Shown one piece after another: positions 9,114 through 17,903 of a DNA stretch of 64,000 nucleotides. The translations under genes and the position numbers were made by a program. Source of the DNA: Acidobacteriota bacterium (GTDB taxonomy: Bacteria; Acidobacteriota; Holophagae; Acanthopleuribacterales; Acanthopleuribacteraceae); assembly GCA_020439745.1 (NCBI GenBank), contig JAGQSC010000017.1, forward strand, positions 124,001-188,000, read 5' to 3'. Position 1 is the stretch's first letter. Each line of letters begins with the position of its first letter. Under the pieces are notes generated by a model, which was given only the letters and a program-made list of their open reading frames with translations, was not told the DNA's origin and made no database searches.

Positions 9114-10448
9114 ATGGCTGACTTATCAATGGACATGTGTGGCATTAAGAGCCCAAACCCCTTTTGGTTGGCTTCTGCACCGCCTGCTAACAGTGGCGAG
9201 CAGGTGATGCGGGCCTTCGATGCAGGTTGGGGCGGTGCCGTTTGGAAGACGCTGGGCGAGCCTATTGTCAACGTTTCGTCCCGATTTGGGTCGATTGACT
9301 ACCAGGGTAGCCGGATCGCGGGCTTCAATAACATAGAGCTGATCACCGACAGGCCCCTAGAAACGAATTTCAAGGAAATCGCCGAAGTCAAAAAAAAATA
9401 CCCCAAGCATGCTGTGGTGGTTTCCCTGATGGTGGAAACGAAGGAGGAGTGGCGCGATATCATCAAGCGATCTGAAGATGCAGGCGCCGATGGGTTGGAG
9501 CTGAATTTCGGTTGCCCTCACGGAATGTGTGAGCGCGGGATGGGTAGTTCCGTAGGACAAGAACCTTCTGTGCTTGAACGAATCACTTCCTGGGTGATGG
9601 AGTATGCAAACGTGCCGGTGCTGGTGAAATTGACGCCCAACATTGGCGATATTCTGGATCCGGGTCGTGCCGCTGTGCGCGGAGGAGCGGACGGGCTCTC
9701 GTTGATCAACACCATCAAATCGTTGATGGGTGTGGATTTGGATCGAATGGTGCCTATGCCCCGTGTTGGGGATGCGTCAACCAACGGTGGCTATTGCGGC
9801 CCCGCTGTGAAACCGATTGCACTGCATATGGTCGCGGCTTTGGCGCGTGACCCAAAAGTGAAGATCCCCATTTCGGGGATAGGTGGTATTTCCAATTGGC
9901 GCGATGCAGCTGAATTCATGGCCTTAGGCGCAACGACAGTTCAAGTGTGTACGGCTGTCATGCATTACGGGTATCGCATTGTAGAGGACATGATCGACGG
10001 ATTGAGCCGTTTCCTCGACGAGCGAGGGCTTGCCCGAGCAAACCAGTTGGTGGGTATGGCTATACCTAACTACTTGGAGTGGGGACAACTAGATCTCAAC
10101 TATCGCGTGGTGGCCGATATCAATGCGGAAACATGTATCGGCTGTCAGCTGTGTTACGTCGCTTGCCAAGACGGCGCCCATCAATGCATTCATTTAGGGA
10201 CTACGCCTTGTCAGGCTTATCACGGTGCCCACGATCACGCTCAAAGCGTGCGTTTACTGGAAGATCCTGTGGCCCATGATCCGCTCCACGCGCACAAACC
10301 AAGGGTTCCCTGGGTGGATGAAGATGAGTGTGTGGGTTGTAATCTCTGCGCGTTGGTATGCCCTGTCGAGGGTTGCATCACCATGAGAGAAATACCCCAT
10401 GATGCCGGCAGAGAGAGCTGGAATGAAAGGGTGGCTAAATCCCGCTAA
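9114..10448 (+). CDS. preA: Dihydropyrimidine dehydrogenase, catalytic FMN/Fe-S subunit
   Basis: A 444-residue subunit: a dihydroorotate-dehydrogenase-like TIM barrel (residues 1 to about 320) and a C-terminal 2x[4Fe-4S] ferredoxin domain. Catalytic C134 lies in 'NFGCPHGMCERGMGSS', matching the 'SCPHGMGERGMG' loop of DPD; a second Cys replaces Gly in this loop. Cluster motifs are 'CIGCQLCYVAC' and 'CVGCNLCALVCPVEGC'. Between them sits an unusually long, His-rich linker of about 40 residues (approximately 10186-10308). An AAGGAG site precedes ATG 9114. Last gene of the operon; its TAA directly abuts the stop of the convergent phosphomutase gene, with no terminator hairpin visible. Confidence 0.92.
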   Translation: MADLSMDMCGIKSPNPFWLASAPPANSGEQVMRAFDAGWGGAVWKTLGEPIVNVSSRFGSIDYQGSRIAGFNNIELITDRPLETNFKEIAEVKKKYPKHAVVVSLMVETKEEWRDIIKRSEDAGADGLELNFGCPHGMCERGMGSSVGQEPSVLERITSWVMEYANVPVLVKLTPNIGDILDPGRAAVRGGADGLSLINTIKSLMGVDLDRMVPMPRVGDASTNGGYCGPAVKPIALHMVAALARDPKVKIPISGIGGISNWRDAAEFMALGATTVQVCTAVMHYGYRIVEDMIDGLSRFLDERGLARANQLVGMAIPNYLEWGQLDLNYRVVADINAETCIGCQLCYVACQDGAHQCIHLGTTPCQAYHGAHDHAQSVRLLEDPVAHDPLHAHKPRVPWVDEDECVGCNLCALVCPVEGCITMREIPHDAGRESWNERVAKSR

Positions 10449-11801
10449 TTAGTGGTGGTGAGTATGTGCGCCTTCGGCTTCCAGCCACCCGCACAACTCG
10501 CCACGCACTTCATCTAGGCGCGATTTTGTCTTGGCCTCAATGACCAGTCGTAACAAGGGCTCGGTATTAGACTTTCTCAGACAGAACCACCAATCGGGAA
10601 AGTCAATGCGTAAACCGTCAATCGTGAGTTTTTCGCCTTTGGCATAGCGTTCCTGGGCCATGGCGATGAGTGCGTCGGCTTTTTCGGTGACGTAGTTGAT
10701 TTCTCCAGACGGCACGTACTTCTTGTAGGGCGCAATCAATTCAGACAGTGATTTGCCGTGCTTGTCGAGAATGTTCATAACCGTGATCATGGTCAACATG
10801 GCGCTATCTGCGTATGAAAAGTCGCGGAAATAAAAATGCCCGGCCAATTCGCCGCCAAACCATCCGCCGTGTTTGCGCAGCATGGACTTCATGTACGAGT
10901 GACCTACGCGGCACATGACGGGAGTCCCGCCATGAGACTCGATGACTTCGCGCACCACACGGGAACTGCGGACATCATAGATGATGGCGGACGGGCCCCG
11001 TTCAATCAGGAAATCCTCGGCGATCAACGTGGTCAGGATGTCGGCAGGTACGACTTCTCCTTGATCATCCACGAAGAAACAGCGATCCGCATCGCCATCG
11101 AAAGCCACCCCAAAATCCAGTCCTTTGTTTTTTACGGTTTGGCACAGATCCCTAAGTGTGTTGAAATCCAACGGGTTAGCCAAGTGGTTGGGGAAACTAA
11201 AATCCAGATCCCAGTAAAGCGCCTCGGCCGATTGTCCGATTCGTTCGAGCAAGTCACCTATGAGGTAACCACCCATGCCGTTTCCGCAATCGACAGCGAA
11301 CTGGAACTTCTTGTTTGCTTTGAGATGGTCCTGTAGGTAGGAGAGATAGCCCTCCTTGAATTGATCGTGGCTGAACTGTCCAACTGTGTGGGCGGCGGGG
11401 AGCTGTTGTGCATGGACGCGTCGTTCAACTTCGTTGAGGCCGTCGTCATAACCAACCGGGATGGCGTTTTCGCGACAGAACTTGAAGCCGTTGTATTCGC
11501 CGGCATTGTGGGATGCGGTGACCATCACCGACGCATCAAATCCGTGGGTGAAACCCGCATAGTAGGTCATGGGCGTCGTGCACAAGCCCATGTCCACCAC
11601 ATGCATACCACCCTCGCGGAGTCCCAACGTCAGTGCATCGCGAAGGGGTACTGAATGTGGGCGACCGTCACGGCCACAGACGATGGTTTTGCCCGCGCCA
11701 ATCATGTTTGCGAATGCGCGTCCGATTTTCTCGGCAATTTCCTCATTCAGGGCGCTCCCGTAAACTCCTCGAACATCGTATGCTTTGAAAATACCGGCCA
11801 T
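10449..11801 (-). CDS. manB: Phosphomannomutase/phosphoglucomutase
   Basis: A 450-residue alpha-D-phosphohexomutase interconverting hexose 1- and 6-phosphates for sugar-nucleotide synthesis. The phosphoserine S97 is in 'TASHNAGEYNG', the metal loop is 'DGDADRC', sugar binding 'GGELAGHFYF', and the phosphate loop 'RKSNTEPLLRL'. The C-terminus ends in a small His tail (H-T-H-H-H). The frame is open 21 codons further upstream, but ATG 11801 begins the conserved 'IFKAYDVRG' start and has AAGGA upstream. It is divergent from the FAD oxidase and could supply mannose/glucose 1-phosphate, for example to RmlA at 47 kb. Confidence 0.92.
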   Translation of the reverse strand: MAGIFKAYDVRGVYGSALNEEIAEKIGRAFANMIGAGKTIVCGRDGRPHSVPLRDALTLGLREGGMHVVDMGLCTTPMTYYAGFTHGFDASVMVTASHNAGEYNGFKFCRENAIPVGYDDGLNEVERRVHAQQLPAAHTVGQFSHDQFKEGYLSYLQDHLKANKKFQFAVDCGNGMGGYLIGDLLERIGQSAEALYWDLDFSFPNHLANPLDFNTLRDLCQTVKNKGLDFGVAFDGDADRCFFVDDQGEVVPADILTTLIAEDFLIERGPSAIIYDVRSSRVVREVIESHGGTPVMCRVGHSYMKSMLRKHGGWFGGELAGHFYFRDFSYADSAMLTMITVMNILDKHGKSLSELIAPYKKYVPSGEINYVTEKADALIAMAQERYAKGEKLTIDGLRIDFPDWWFCLRKSNTEPLLRLVIEAKTKSRLDEVRGELCGWLEAEGAHTHHH

Positions 11802-11813
11802 GCTGGTGTGTCC

Positions 11814-11843
11814 TTGATATCGTGGTTCGCTCGTGATTAAACT
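11814..11843 (+). promoter_or_regulatory. Candidate promoter for FAD-linked oxidase gene
   Basis: TTGATA (11814-11819) and TAAACT (11838-11843) are separated by 18 bp in the 82-bp gap between divergent genes. The expected transcript start is near 11850, giving a leader of about 35 nt before ATG 11884. No strong ribosome site precedes that ATG. Confidence 0.4.
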
Positions 11844-11883
11844 AGCTGGCCAAGTATAGCCCAACGAAGCCCTGGAATCGACG

Positions 11884-13332
11884 ATGAAGCCACATTACGA
11901 CATCCCCAATGATTTGGGCGCCATTAAGGATCGCGACATCCTGGAAGGGTACAGTTCTGACCCACTGCATGTGGCTATGCCAGACGCATTGGTGCGTCCT
12001 CAAAGCGTGGAGGAAGTGAGTCGCATACTCAGTTACTGTCACAGCCATGGCATTCCTGTGACGCCCTGCGGTAATCAGACATCCCTAACGGCAGCGGCTA
12101 TTGCGGATCACGGTATTCTCATGAGCAGCGAAAAGCTGGAAAGCGGTTGGCGTATTCACGAGGATCCGGAACAGCCCGGACGATGGTTGGCCTATGTGGG
12201 TGCGGCGGCGAATTTAGCCGCTTTTCAGGACTCCATCGCGGCGCAAGGCTTTTTTTACCCTCCTGACCCTACTAGTCGTGAAGAGATTCTGGTGGGCGCG
12301 ACCGTTGCGACCAATGCATCAGGCGAGGATTCATTCAAGTACGGGTCCACCAGACGCTGGGTGCGTGGACTTCAATACGTGCGTCCGGATGGAGAAATCA
12401 GACGTGTGATGCGCTATGCGGACGAAAAGGGTAGTGCCCACAAGAATACCTGTGGCTATCCGTTCCGTGAATCTGAAGTGGATCTGTTGATCGGCTGCGA
12501 GGGTACGTTGGGTGTGATTACCGAGGTCATCGTCGAAGTACTACCGTTCGTGCCGGAATTTGTCTCCATGTTCGTCTTTTTTGAGAATGAGGGTCATGCC
12601 TTGTGGGCCGTGGGTCAGATGGCTGAGCGTTCCTCGGGTGAGTTGCGTTGCTGCGAGTACATGGACCGAGCTGCATTGGACATCCTGGTACAGGGAGCCG
12701 ATGGTTTCCAATGTCCGGAAACGGCGGAGGCAGCACTGTACCTAAAGCTCGAATTCGCTGGAGATTGCCAAGGCGTTCTGGAGACATGGCTGGATCATTT
12801 GGAGGGGATCTTCGATCATTTGCAATCCGCCCACTTGTTGGATGCCGTACAGGCCTTTACCGATGCACCAGCTCAGCGAATGTTGCGACATTGGCGGCAT
12901 CTGATTCCAGCGACGATCAACGAACGCGCCGCCCAGTATCGCGATTATGGAGGCGGCAAGGTGGGGACCGACTGGTATGTACCCCTAAACAGGCTGACCG
13001 AGATGTTTACACGTGTTCGCGACGATCAGGACGGCGCTGATTGGGTGGTGTTTGGGCACATCGGCAATGGCCATCCTCATTTCAACTTCATTGCCAAGGA
13101 CCTACGCGAATACCAAAGAGACCGAGAACTGTTGTTCAAACATTGCCAGTTGGCGGTAGAGTTGGGTGGGGGCGTGAGTGGCGAGCATGGACTAGGCAAA
13201 AAGAAATCCCAATTGTTAGCCATGCAATACAGCGAACGGGACATTCAAGAGATGGTAGCGATCAAACGTAAGTACGACCCGCAACACATCATGGCGCCCG
13301 GCAACATATTCCCAGACTCGCTGTTCAAATAG
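11884..13332 (+). CDS. FAD-linked oxidase, D-lactate/2-hydroxyacid dehydrogenase (GlcD-like)
   Basis: A 482-residue VAO/PCMH flavoprotein. The N-terminal FAD domain has the start 'RPQSVEEVSRIL', then 'GIPVTPCGNQTSLT' and 'GATVATNASGEDSFKYGSTR'. The C-terminal oxidase domain has 'GHIGNGHPHFNF', 'GGGVSGEHGLGKKK' and 'DPQHIMAPGNIF', all typical of GlcD/D-lactate dehydrogenases. It likely oxidises a D-2-hydroxyacid and passes electrons to a quinone or cytochrome; the exact substrate cannot be read from sequence. No GlcE/GlcF partner is adjacent. The gene stops 7 bp before the stop of the convergent hybrid kinase. Confidence 0.85.
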   Translation: MKPHYDIPNDLGAIKDRDILEGYSSDPLHVAMPDALVRPQSVEEVSRILSYCHSHGIPVTPCGNQTSLTAAAIADHGILMSSEKLESGWRIHEDPEQPGRWLAYVGAAANLAAFQDSIAAQGFFYPPDPTSREEILVGATVATNASGEDSFKYGSTRRWVRGLQYVRPDGEIRRVMRYADEKGSAHKNTCGYPFRESEVDLLIGCEGTLGVITEVIVEVLPFVPEFVSMFVFFENEGHALWAVGQMAERSSGELRCCEYMDRAALDILVQGADGFQCPETAEAALYLKLEFAGDCQGVLETWLDHLEGIFDHLQSAHLLDAVQAFTDAPAQRMLRHWRHLIPATINERAAQYRDYGGGKVGTDWYVPLNRLTEMFTRVRDDQDGADWVVFGHIGNGHPHFNFIAKDLREYQRDRELLFKHCQLAVELGGGVSGEHGLGKKKSQLLAMQYSERDIQEMVAIKRKYDPQHIMAPGNIFPDSLFK

Positions 13333-13339
13333 CTGTGCA

Positions 13340-16300
13340 TCAAGCGTGAAGCGCCTGTTCGATGACCGCCAGCAACTCGTTGTGGCGGTAGGGTTTGTGG
13401 ATGAACCATGTGGTGGGTGAATCTTTGAAGGCGGCCATGGCTTGGTTTTGTCCGTATCCACTCGTTAAGACCGCCTTGATGTCTGGAGAAGTGGCTCTTA
13501 CTTGTTTCAGGACGGCATCGCCGTTGTGTACAGGCAAGGTGATATCGATGAGCAGCAGATCGATATTTTGTCGGTGTGCATGGTACGTGTTCAATGCCTG
13601 GGCACCGTCCTCGGCGCTGATGGTGCGGTAGCCATGATGCTGAAGGACGGTTTCTACCATTTCTCTCACCAGGGGCTCGTCTTCGACAATGAGGATGGTG
13701 CGGTCAGCAGGGTGGCTTGAATTCGCGGTGACCGATGACTTGCATGATTTGTGGGTGGCCGGAAAATAGACACGAAACCGTGTCCCCTCACCGGGATCCG
13801 ACTGAACTTGGATGGCGCCGCGGTGGGAATTGACGATGCCTATGACGGCTGCCAGACCCAGACCACGACCGGCAAACTTGGTGGTGAAGAACGGTTCAAA
13901 GATGTGTCTTCGGTCACTGGGTGGGATCCCTTGCCCGTTGTCCTCCACACTGAGGCATACCCATCCGTCCGGGTGATCGAGATCAAGGTTGTTGAAATCA
14001 GTGACCAGCTCATGTACGTCCCGGACAGCCTCAGTTTTCACCCAAATGCGACCCGTCTTTTTGGAGACGGCCTCGGAAGCGTTGGTGATCAGGTTCATGA
14101 CCACTTGAAGGAGCTGACCTCTGTCCGCCATGACAGGTGCGAGCCCTTCTGACAAATCACAAGCCATCTCTACGCCCTTGGGTACGCTTAACTGCAACAG
14201 TTGCATGGTTTCTTTGATCAATTGATTGATGTCAACCGCATCAGGATCTAGGGGCTGTTTCCCTGCATAGGCTAATAACTGGGTGGTCAGGTCTGCCGCA
14301 CGCTGGCTAGAAACCATGATGTTGGTGAGGTGTTTGTTGATCTGAGGTTCACCGGCAGACAGGTTGGTGGCCAACTCAGCATTGCCCATGATGGCGCTCA
14401 ACAGATTGTTGAAGTCGTGCGCCACACCACCTGCAAGTAGACCCAGCGACTCCAAACGCTGTGCTTGCTGTAACGATAATTCCGATCGTTTCCGGCTGGT
14501 GATGTCCCGGCAGATGGTGTGCGTCATGCCCAATGGTTTGTCTTCGTCCTGGAACAGACTGGAATGAATGCTGAGCCAAATGACAGACTCGTCCTTGGCA
14601 ATGGCCCGCGCTTCCACATTTTCAAATCGTCCGTTCTCATCGAACTGCTGCTTGAGAATGGTCCGCAACTGGTTACGGTCATCTGGGTGTAGAAAGTTGC
14701 AAGCACTTTTGCCTATAATCTCGACCTTTTCGTAACCCAACATCCAATGGATGGCCTGATTGCAATGTAGGATGTTGCCTTCTCGATCGAGACTGCAGTA
14801 CAAGTCCGGTGCGTGTTCATAGAGTGCCTGATATCGTTGCTGAAAACGGGCCAGTTCTAATTTGTGATGGCGTCTTTGCGTGCGTTTATTGAAGCGATAT
14901 CCGAGAAAAACGACCAATCCCAACAGGACCAAAGCACCGCTGAAAACAAATGCTCTCGTGCGCCAAAATGGTTTGGCTATGGTGAATCGAAACTCAGCAG
15001 GGGCCTGACTCCAAATGCCGTCGTTGTTCTTTGCGCGCACTTGAAACGTGTACTGGTTAGGGGGGAGACGTTCGTATCGAGCGACGTTGTCTGTTGTTTC
15101 GGGGCTCCAGGCTTCGGACAAACCCAGTAGCCTGTATTGATAACGCACCTCGTTTTCGTTGGTAAATGAAAGGGCTGTGTAACTGAATTCGATTTCATTT
15201 TGGCCGTGGTGAAGTTTGTGCTGGCCTAGGTTCTGATCGAGGCCATTCACATTGACCCGTTCCACTTTGATTCGGGGCGGATTCAAGTTAGGGCGTTCAA
15301 ACACGCGTTGGTATTTGGAGACACCCGTGGATGTTCCAAACCATAGATTACCGTTTCGATCAATAAAGCTTGAGTCCCATAGCGTTTCATCTCCAGCCAG
15401 GCCATCGTTGTGGTCATAACTATGAAAAGTCTCGCCATCAAAACGAATGACGCCTCGGTTACTGCCAATCCAGAGTTCGTTTCCAGGTGCCGACAAAAGT
15501 GAAAACAGACTGTTGGTGGGTAATCCGTCTGCAGTCGTGAACGTGGTGAATTTCGATCCATCAAACCGTGTCAGCCCTTTACTTGACGAGGACCACACGA
15601 TTCCATCGTTGTCAATCAGAATACCGGTCGCGTCACCTTCCAGGTAACCCTGATCTGTGCCGTATTTGGTGCACGATTCACCATCATACATAAGCAGGAA
15701 TGAATTGGTGCACATCCATAGTTTTCCGGTCGCGTCCCACTGCATGTCCTGGACGAACCATGAGGGTAGGTCAAGATCGCAAGTGAGTTCTTGAAAACGT
15801 CCATCCATATAGGCAAATACACCTAGCCCATTGCGGTAGTTGGTCACGACCCAAATATTGCCTGACGGATCTTCTACAATGGACCCCACGTACGCACCAT
15901 AAATCCCATCCTCCTCGGTAAAAACACGGACAGTGTCGTTCTGAACGAGGTTCAAACCGTTATTTGTGCCGATCCAAAACCGATTTTGCGAATCGTGCAA
16001 CAGGCTTCGAATAATGTTGCTTGACAGCTGGTCTTGGTGTGCAAATCGCTGCAAGACCCCATCACTGAGTTTGGTAATACCGCCCCCGCGCGTGCCAAAC
16101 CACATGGCACCTGTCCGATCTTGAGATACTGCAGTCACAAAACCGCTGGAGAGTCCGTTTTCTTTGGTGTAGTTCTCGAACCACCGACCAATGTATTTAG
16201 AGACACCACTTCCGTAGGTACCCACCCAGAAATTGCCCTCGTAATCCTGCATAAGGGCAGTCACATAATCAGATGCAAGGCCATTGACTTCGCCTGCTTG

Positions 16301-17149
16301 AAAAAATGGAGGATCACTAAGTGCCAATATGCCGCCACCAAAGGTGCCAATCCACATCTCTCCATCGGATCCAAAAACAATGGTACTCACGTTCTGGCTG
16401 GCAAGGGCCTGATTGTGTCGATAGGGTTGGAGGCCCTGACTACTGTACACGCTAATTCCGCTTTCACCGGTACCAATATAGACTTTGCCATCAGGAGACT
16501 CGGCTAAGGTGAATATGTTGTTGTCCTGCAGACCGTTATCTTGATTGAATGTGGTCCATTCGTCGTGGGCCCAACGCGATAATCCGCCTCCACGTGTACC
16601 CACCCAAAGAGCGCCCTCACTGTCCTCCAGTAGTGCCCAAACCGTATCATTCGCCAAGCCTTGCTTGGTCGTTACGCGTTGAACCCGATCACCATCCAAC
16701 ATAATGATGCCGGATCCATAAGTACCGAGCACAATGGTGCCAGACCTCAACTCCACACCGCATAGATAATAGTTGGATTCGATCATTTCGTCGGAGAAAT
16801 GATCCCATTGGTCGCCATGGAGTCGATAGGCGCCCGTCGAGGTACAAAACCAGAAATCGCCGGAACGTGTTTGAAAGATCTTCCTGACCTGGCCAAGGTC
16901 ACGGTCGAGATTGTTGGTGACTGTGGTGAAGTGGTTGCCGTCATAACGCGAAAGGCCCCCGTATGTGCCAATCCAGATATAACCTTCCTGGTCTTGAAAA
17001 ACGTCAAACACGGCACCATGAGCCAATCCATCGCGACTGGTGTAATTTCGAATCTGATAGAGCTGACCGAAAAGCGGTGGGCAAATCGCTGCCGCCCAAA
17101 GCCAGCAGAGGATGGACCAAGCTGTTGACGTTTTGCACGTAGGCGGCAT
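13340..17149 (-). CDS. Hybrid sensor histidine kinase: double Reg_prop propeller, Y_Y_Y, TM, PAS, HisKA, HATPase, receiver
   Basis: A 1269-residue protein. A signal peptide (about 1-28) is followed by about 14 propeller repeats of the form 'D..G..W.GT..G...' (to about 620), enough for two seven-bladed propellers. A Y_Y_Y immunoglobulin-like domain leads to a TM helix at about 730-752, a PAS domain (about 775-890), the H-box 'GGVAHDFNNLL' (about 906), N/G boxes 'NLITNASEA' and 'VEDNGQGIP', and a receiver from about 1149 with acceptor Asp about 1198 in 'LLIDITLP'. The architecture is like Bacteroidetes HTCS proteins but has PAS and ends at the receiver, with no AraC-type output domain. Ligand unknown. 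It follows coaE by 146 bp. Confidence 0.9.
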   Translation of the reverse strand: MPPTCKTSTAWSILCWLWAAAICPPLFGQLYQIRNYTSRDGLAHGAVFDVFQDQEGYIWIGTYGGLSRYDGNHFTTVTNNLDRDLGQVRKIFQTRSGDFWFCTSTGAYRLHGDQWDHFSDEMIESNYYLCGVELRSGTIVLGTYGSGIIMLDGDRVQRVTTKQGLANDTVWALLEDSEGALWVGTRGGGLSRWAHDEWTTFNQDNGLQDNNIFTLAESPDGKVYIGTGESGISVYSSQGLQPYRHNQALASQNVSTIVFGSDGEMWIGTFGGGILALSDPPFFQAGEVNGLASDYVTALMQDYEGNFWVGTYGSGVSKYIGRWFENYTKENGLSSGFVTAVSQDRTGAMWFGTRGGGITKLSDGVLQRFAHQDQLSSNIIRSLLHDSQNRFWIGTNNGLNLVQNDTVRVFTEEDGIYGAYVGSIVEDPSGNIWVVTNYRNGLGVFAYMDGRFQELTCDLDLPSWFVQDMQWDATGKLWMCTNSFLLMYDGESCTKYGTDQGYLEGDATGILIDNDGIVWSSSSKGLTRFDGSKFTTFTTADGLPTNSLFSLLSAPGNELWIGSNRGVIRFDGETFHSYDHNDGLAGDETLWDSSFIDRNGNLWFGTSTGVSKYQRVFERPNLNPPRIKVERVNVNGLDQNLGQHKLHHGQNEIEFSYTALSFTNENEVRYQYRLLGLSEAWSPETTDNVARYERLPPNQYTFQVRAKNNDGIWSQAPAEFRFTIAKPFWRTRAFVFSGALVLLGLVVFLGYRFNKRTQRRHHKLELARFQQRYQALYEHAPDLYCSLDREGNILHCNQAIHWMLGYEKVEIIGKSACNFLHPDDRNQLRTILKQQFDENGRFENVEARAIAKDESVIWLSIHSSLFQDEDKPLGMTHTICRDITSRKRSELSLQQAQRLESLGLLAGGVAHDFNNLLSAIMGNAELATNLSAGEPQINKHLTNIMVSSQRAADLTTQLLAYAGKQPLDPDAVDINQLIKETMQLLQLSVPKGVEMACDLSEGLAPVMADRGQLLQVVMNLITNASEAVSKKTGRIWVKTEAVRDVHELVTDFNNLDLDHPDGWVCLSVEDNGQGIPPSDRRHIFEPFFTTKFAGRGLGLAAVIGIVNSHRGAIQVQSDPGEGTRFRVYFPATHKSCKSSVTANSSHPADRTILIVEDEPLVREMVETVLQHHGYRTISAEDGAQALNTYHAHRQNIDLLLIDITLPVHNGDAVLKQVRATSPDIKAVLTSGYGQNQAMAAFKDSPTTWFIHKPYRHNELLAVIEQALHA

Positions 17150-17212
17150 GCATCTACCCCAAGTACGCGATGTTTACCCAACCATAACCCAATCAGTGAC
17201 CCTGAGTAACCT

Positions 17213-17229
17213 GAGAATTCACGATTCTC
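17213..17229. repeat. Short inverted repeat upstream of hybrid kinase gene
   Basis: GAGAAT and ATTCTC arms of 6 bp flank a 5-bp centre in the 146-bp gap between coaE and the kinase gene. No T-tract follows on either strand, so it is not an intrinsic terminator. It lies about 64 bp before the kinase ATG and could be an operator. Confidence 0.3.
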
Positions 17230-17295
17230 TTGGGATTACCCGAACGTTCTTCACTGAATCGAATGCTGGGTAAGCGGCATGCAAGGACCGCTGGC

Positions 17296-17898
17296 CTATT
17301 TGGGCGTGGATGTGATTGTGTTTAGCACATAGTCGATAGCCATGTGGAGCTCGTCGAGATTACTGCCGTTTTCGATGATTGAATCGGCGAAGGGTATTTT
17401 CTGCTCGTCAGTCCACTGCCTGCTGATGAGCATTTCAGCCTGGTCTCGTGGCATGGAGTCTCGATCTGCCAATCGCCGAAGCCGTTCGTCGAGCGGGGCG
17501 GTTACCAGAATCACATGATCGTATTTGTGTGACGTACCAGCTTCAATCATCAAGGCCGCTTCCACGAACACCAGTTGTTCCCCTTGGGCTTCAAAATCGG
17601 CGACCTGTCTCTCGATTTCTTGACGAATCAGCGGGTGCATGATCTGGTTCAAGCGCTGTTGTGCTTGCGGGTCCTTGGCGATAAGTGCCCGTAGTGCGGA
17701 CCGTCGCAAGGTGCCATCCACGTTGATCATCGAAGCACCGAATGTTTCGGCTATTTCCAGAAGTCCCGGTTGCCCGGGTTCAACGACCCAACGCGCGACT
17801 TGGTCTGCGTCGATCACGTGATACCCGCGATCCATGAGAAAACGAGCGACGCTGGACTTTCCAGACGCGATACCGCCCGTGATACCAACCACACGCAC
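17296..17898 (-). CDS. coaE: Dephospho-CoA kinase
   Basis: About 200 residues. It performs the last step of coenzyme A synthesis, phosphorylating the 3'-hydroxyl of dephospho-CoA. The P-loop 'GITGGIASGKS' is at the N-terminus, followed by 'DADQVARWVVEPG', the lid region with 'ALRALI', and 'VEAALMIEAG'. The frame is open 30 codons further upstream into the acyl-CoA dehydrogenase gene, but GTG 17898 is the natural start: it lies 5 bp after that gene's TAA and gives the usual CoaE length. A second GTG at 17892 is the alternative. Confidence 0.9.
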   Translation of the reverse strand: MRVVGITGGIASGKSSVARFLMDRGYHVIDADQVARWVVEPGQPGLLEIAETFGASMINVDGTLRRSALRALIAKDPQAQQRLNQIMHPLIRQEIERQVADFEAQGEQLVFVEAALMIEAGTSHKYDHVILVTAPLDERLRRLADRDSMPRDQAEMLISRQWTDEQKIPFADSIIENGSNLDELHMAIDYVLNTITSTPK

Positions 17899-17903
17899 TT
17901 GGC

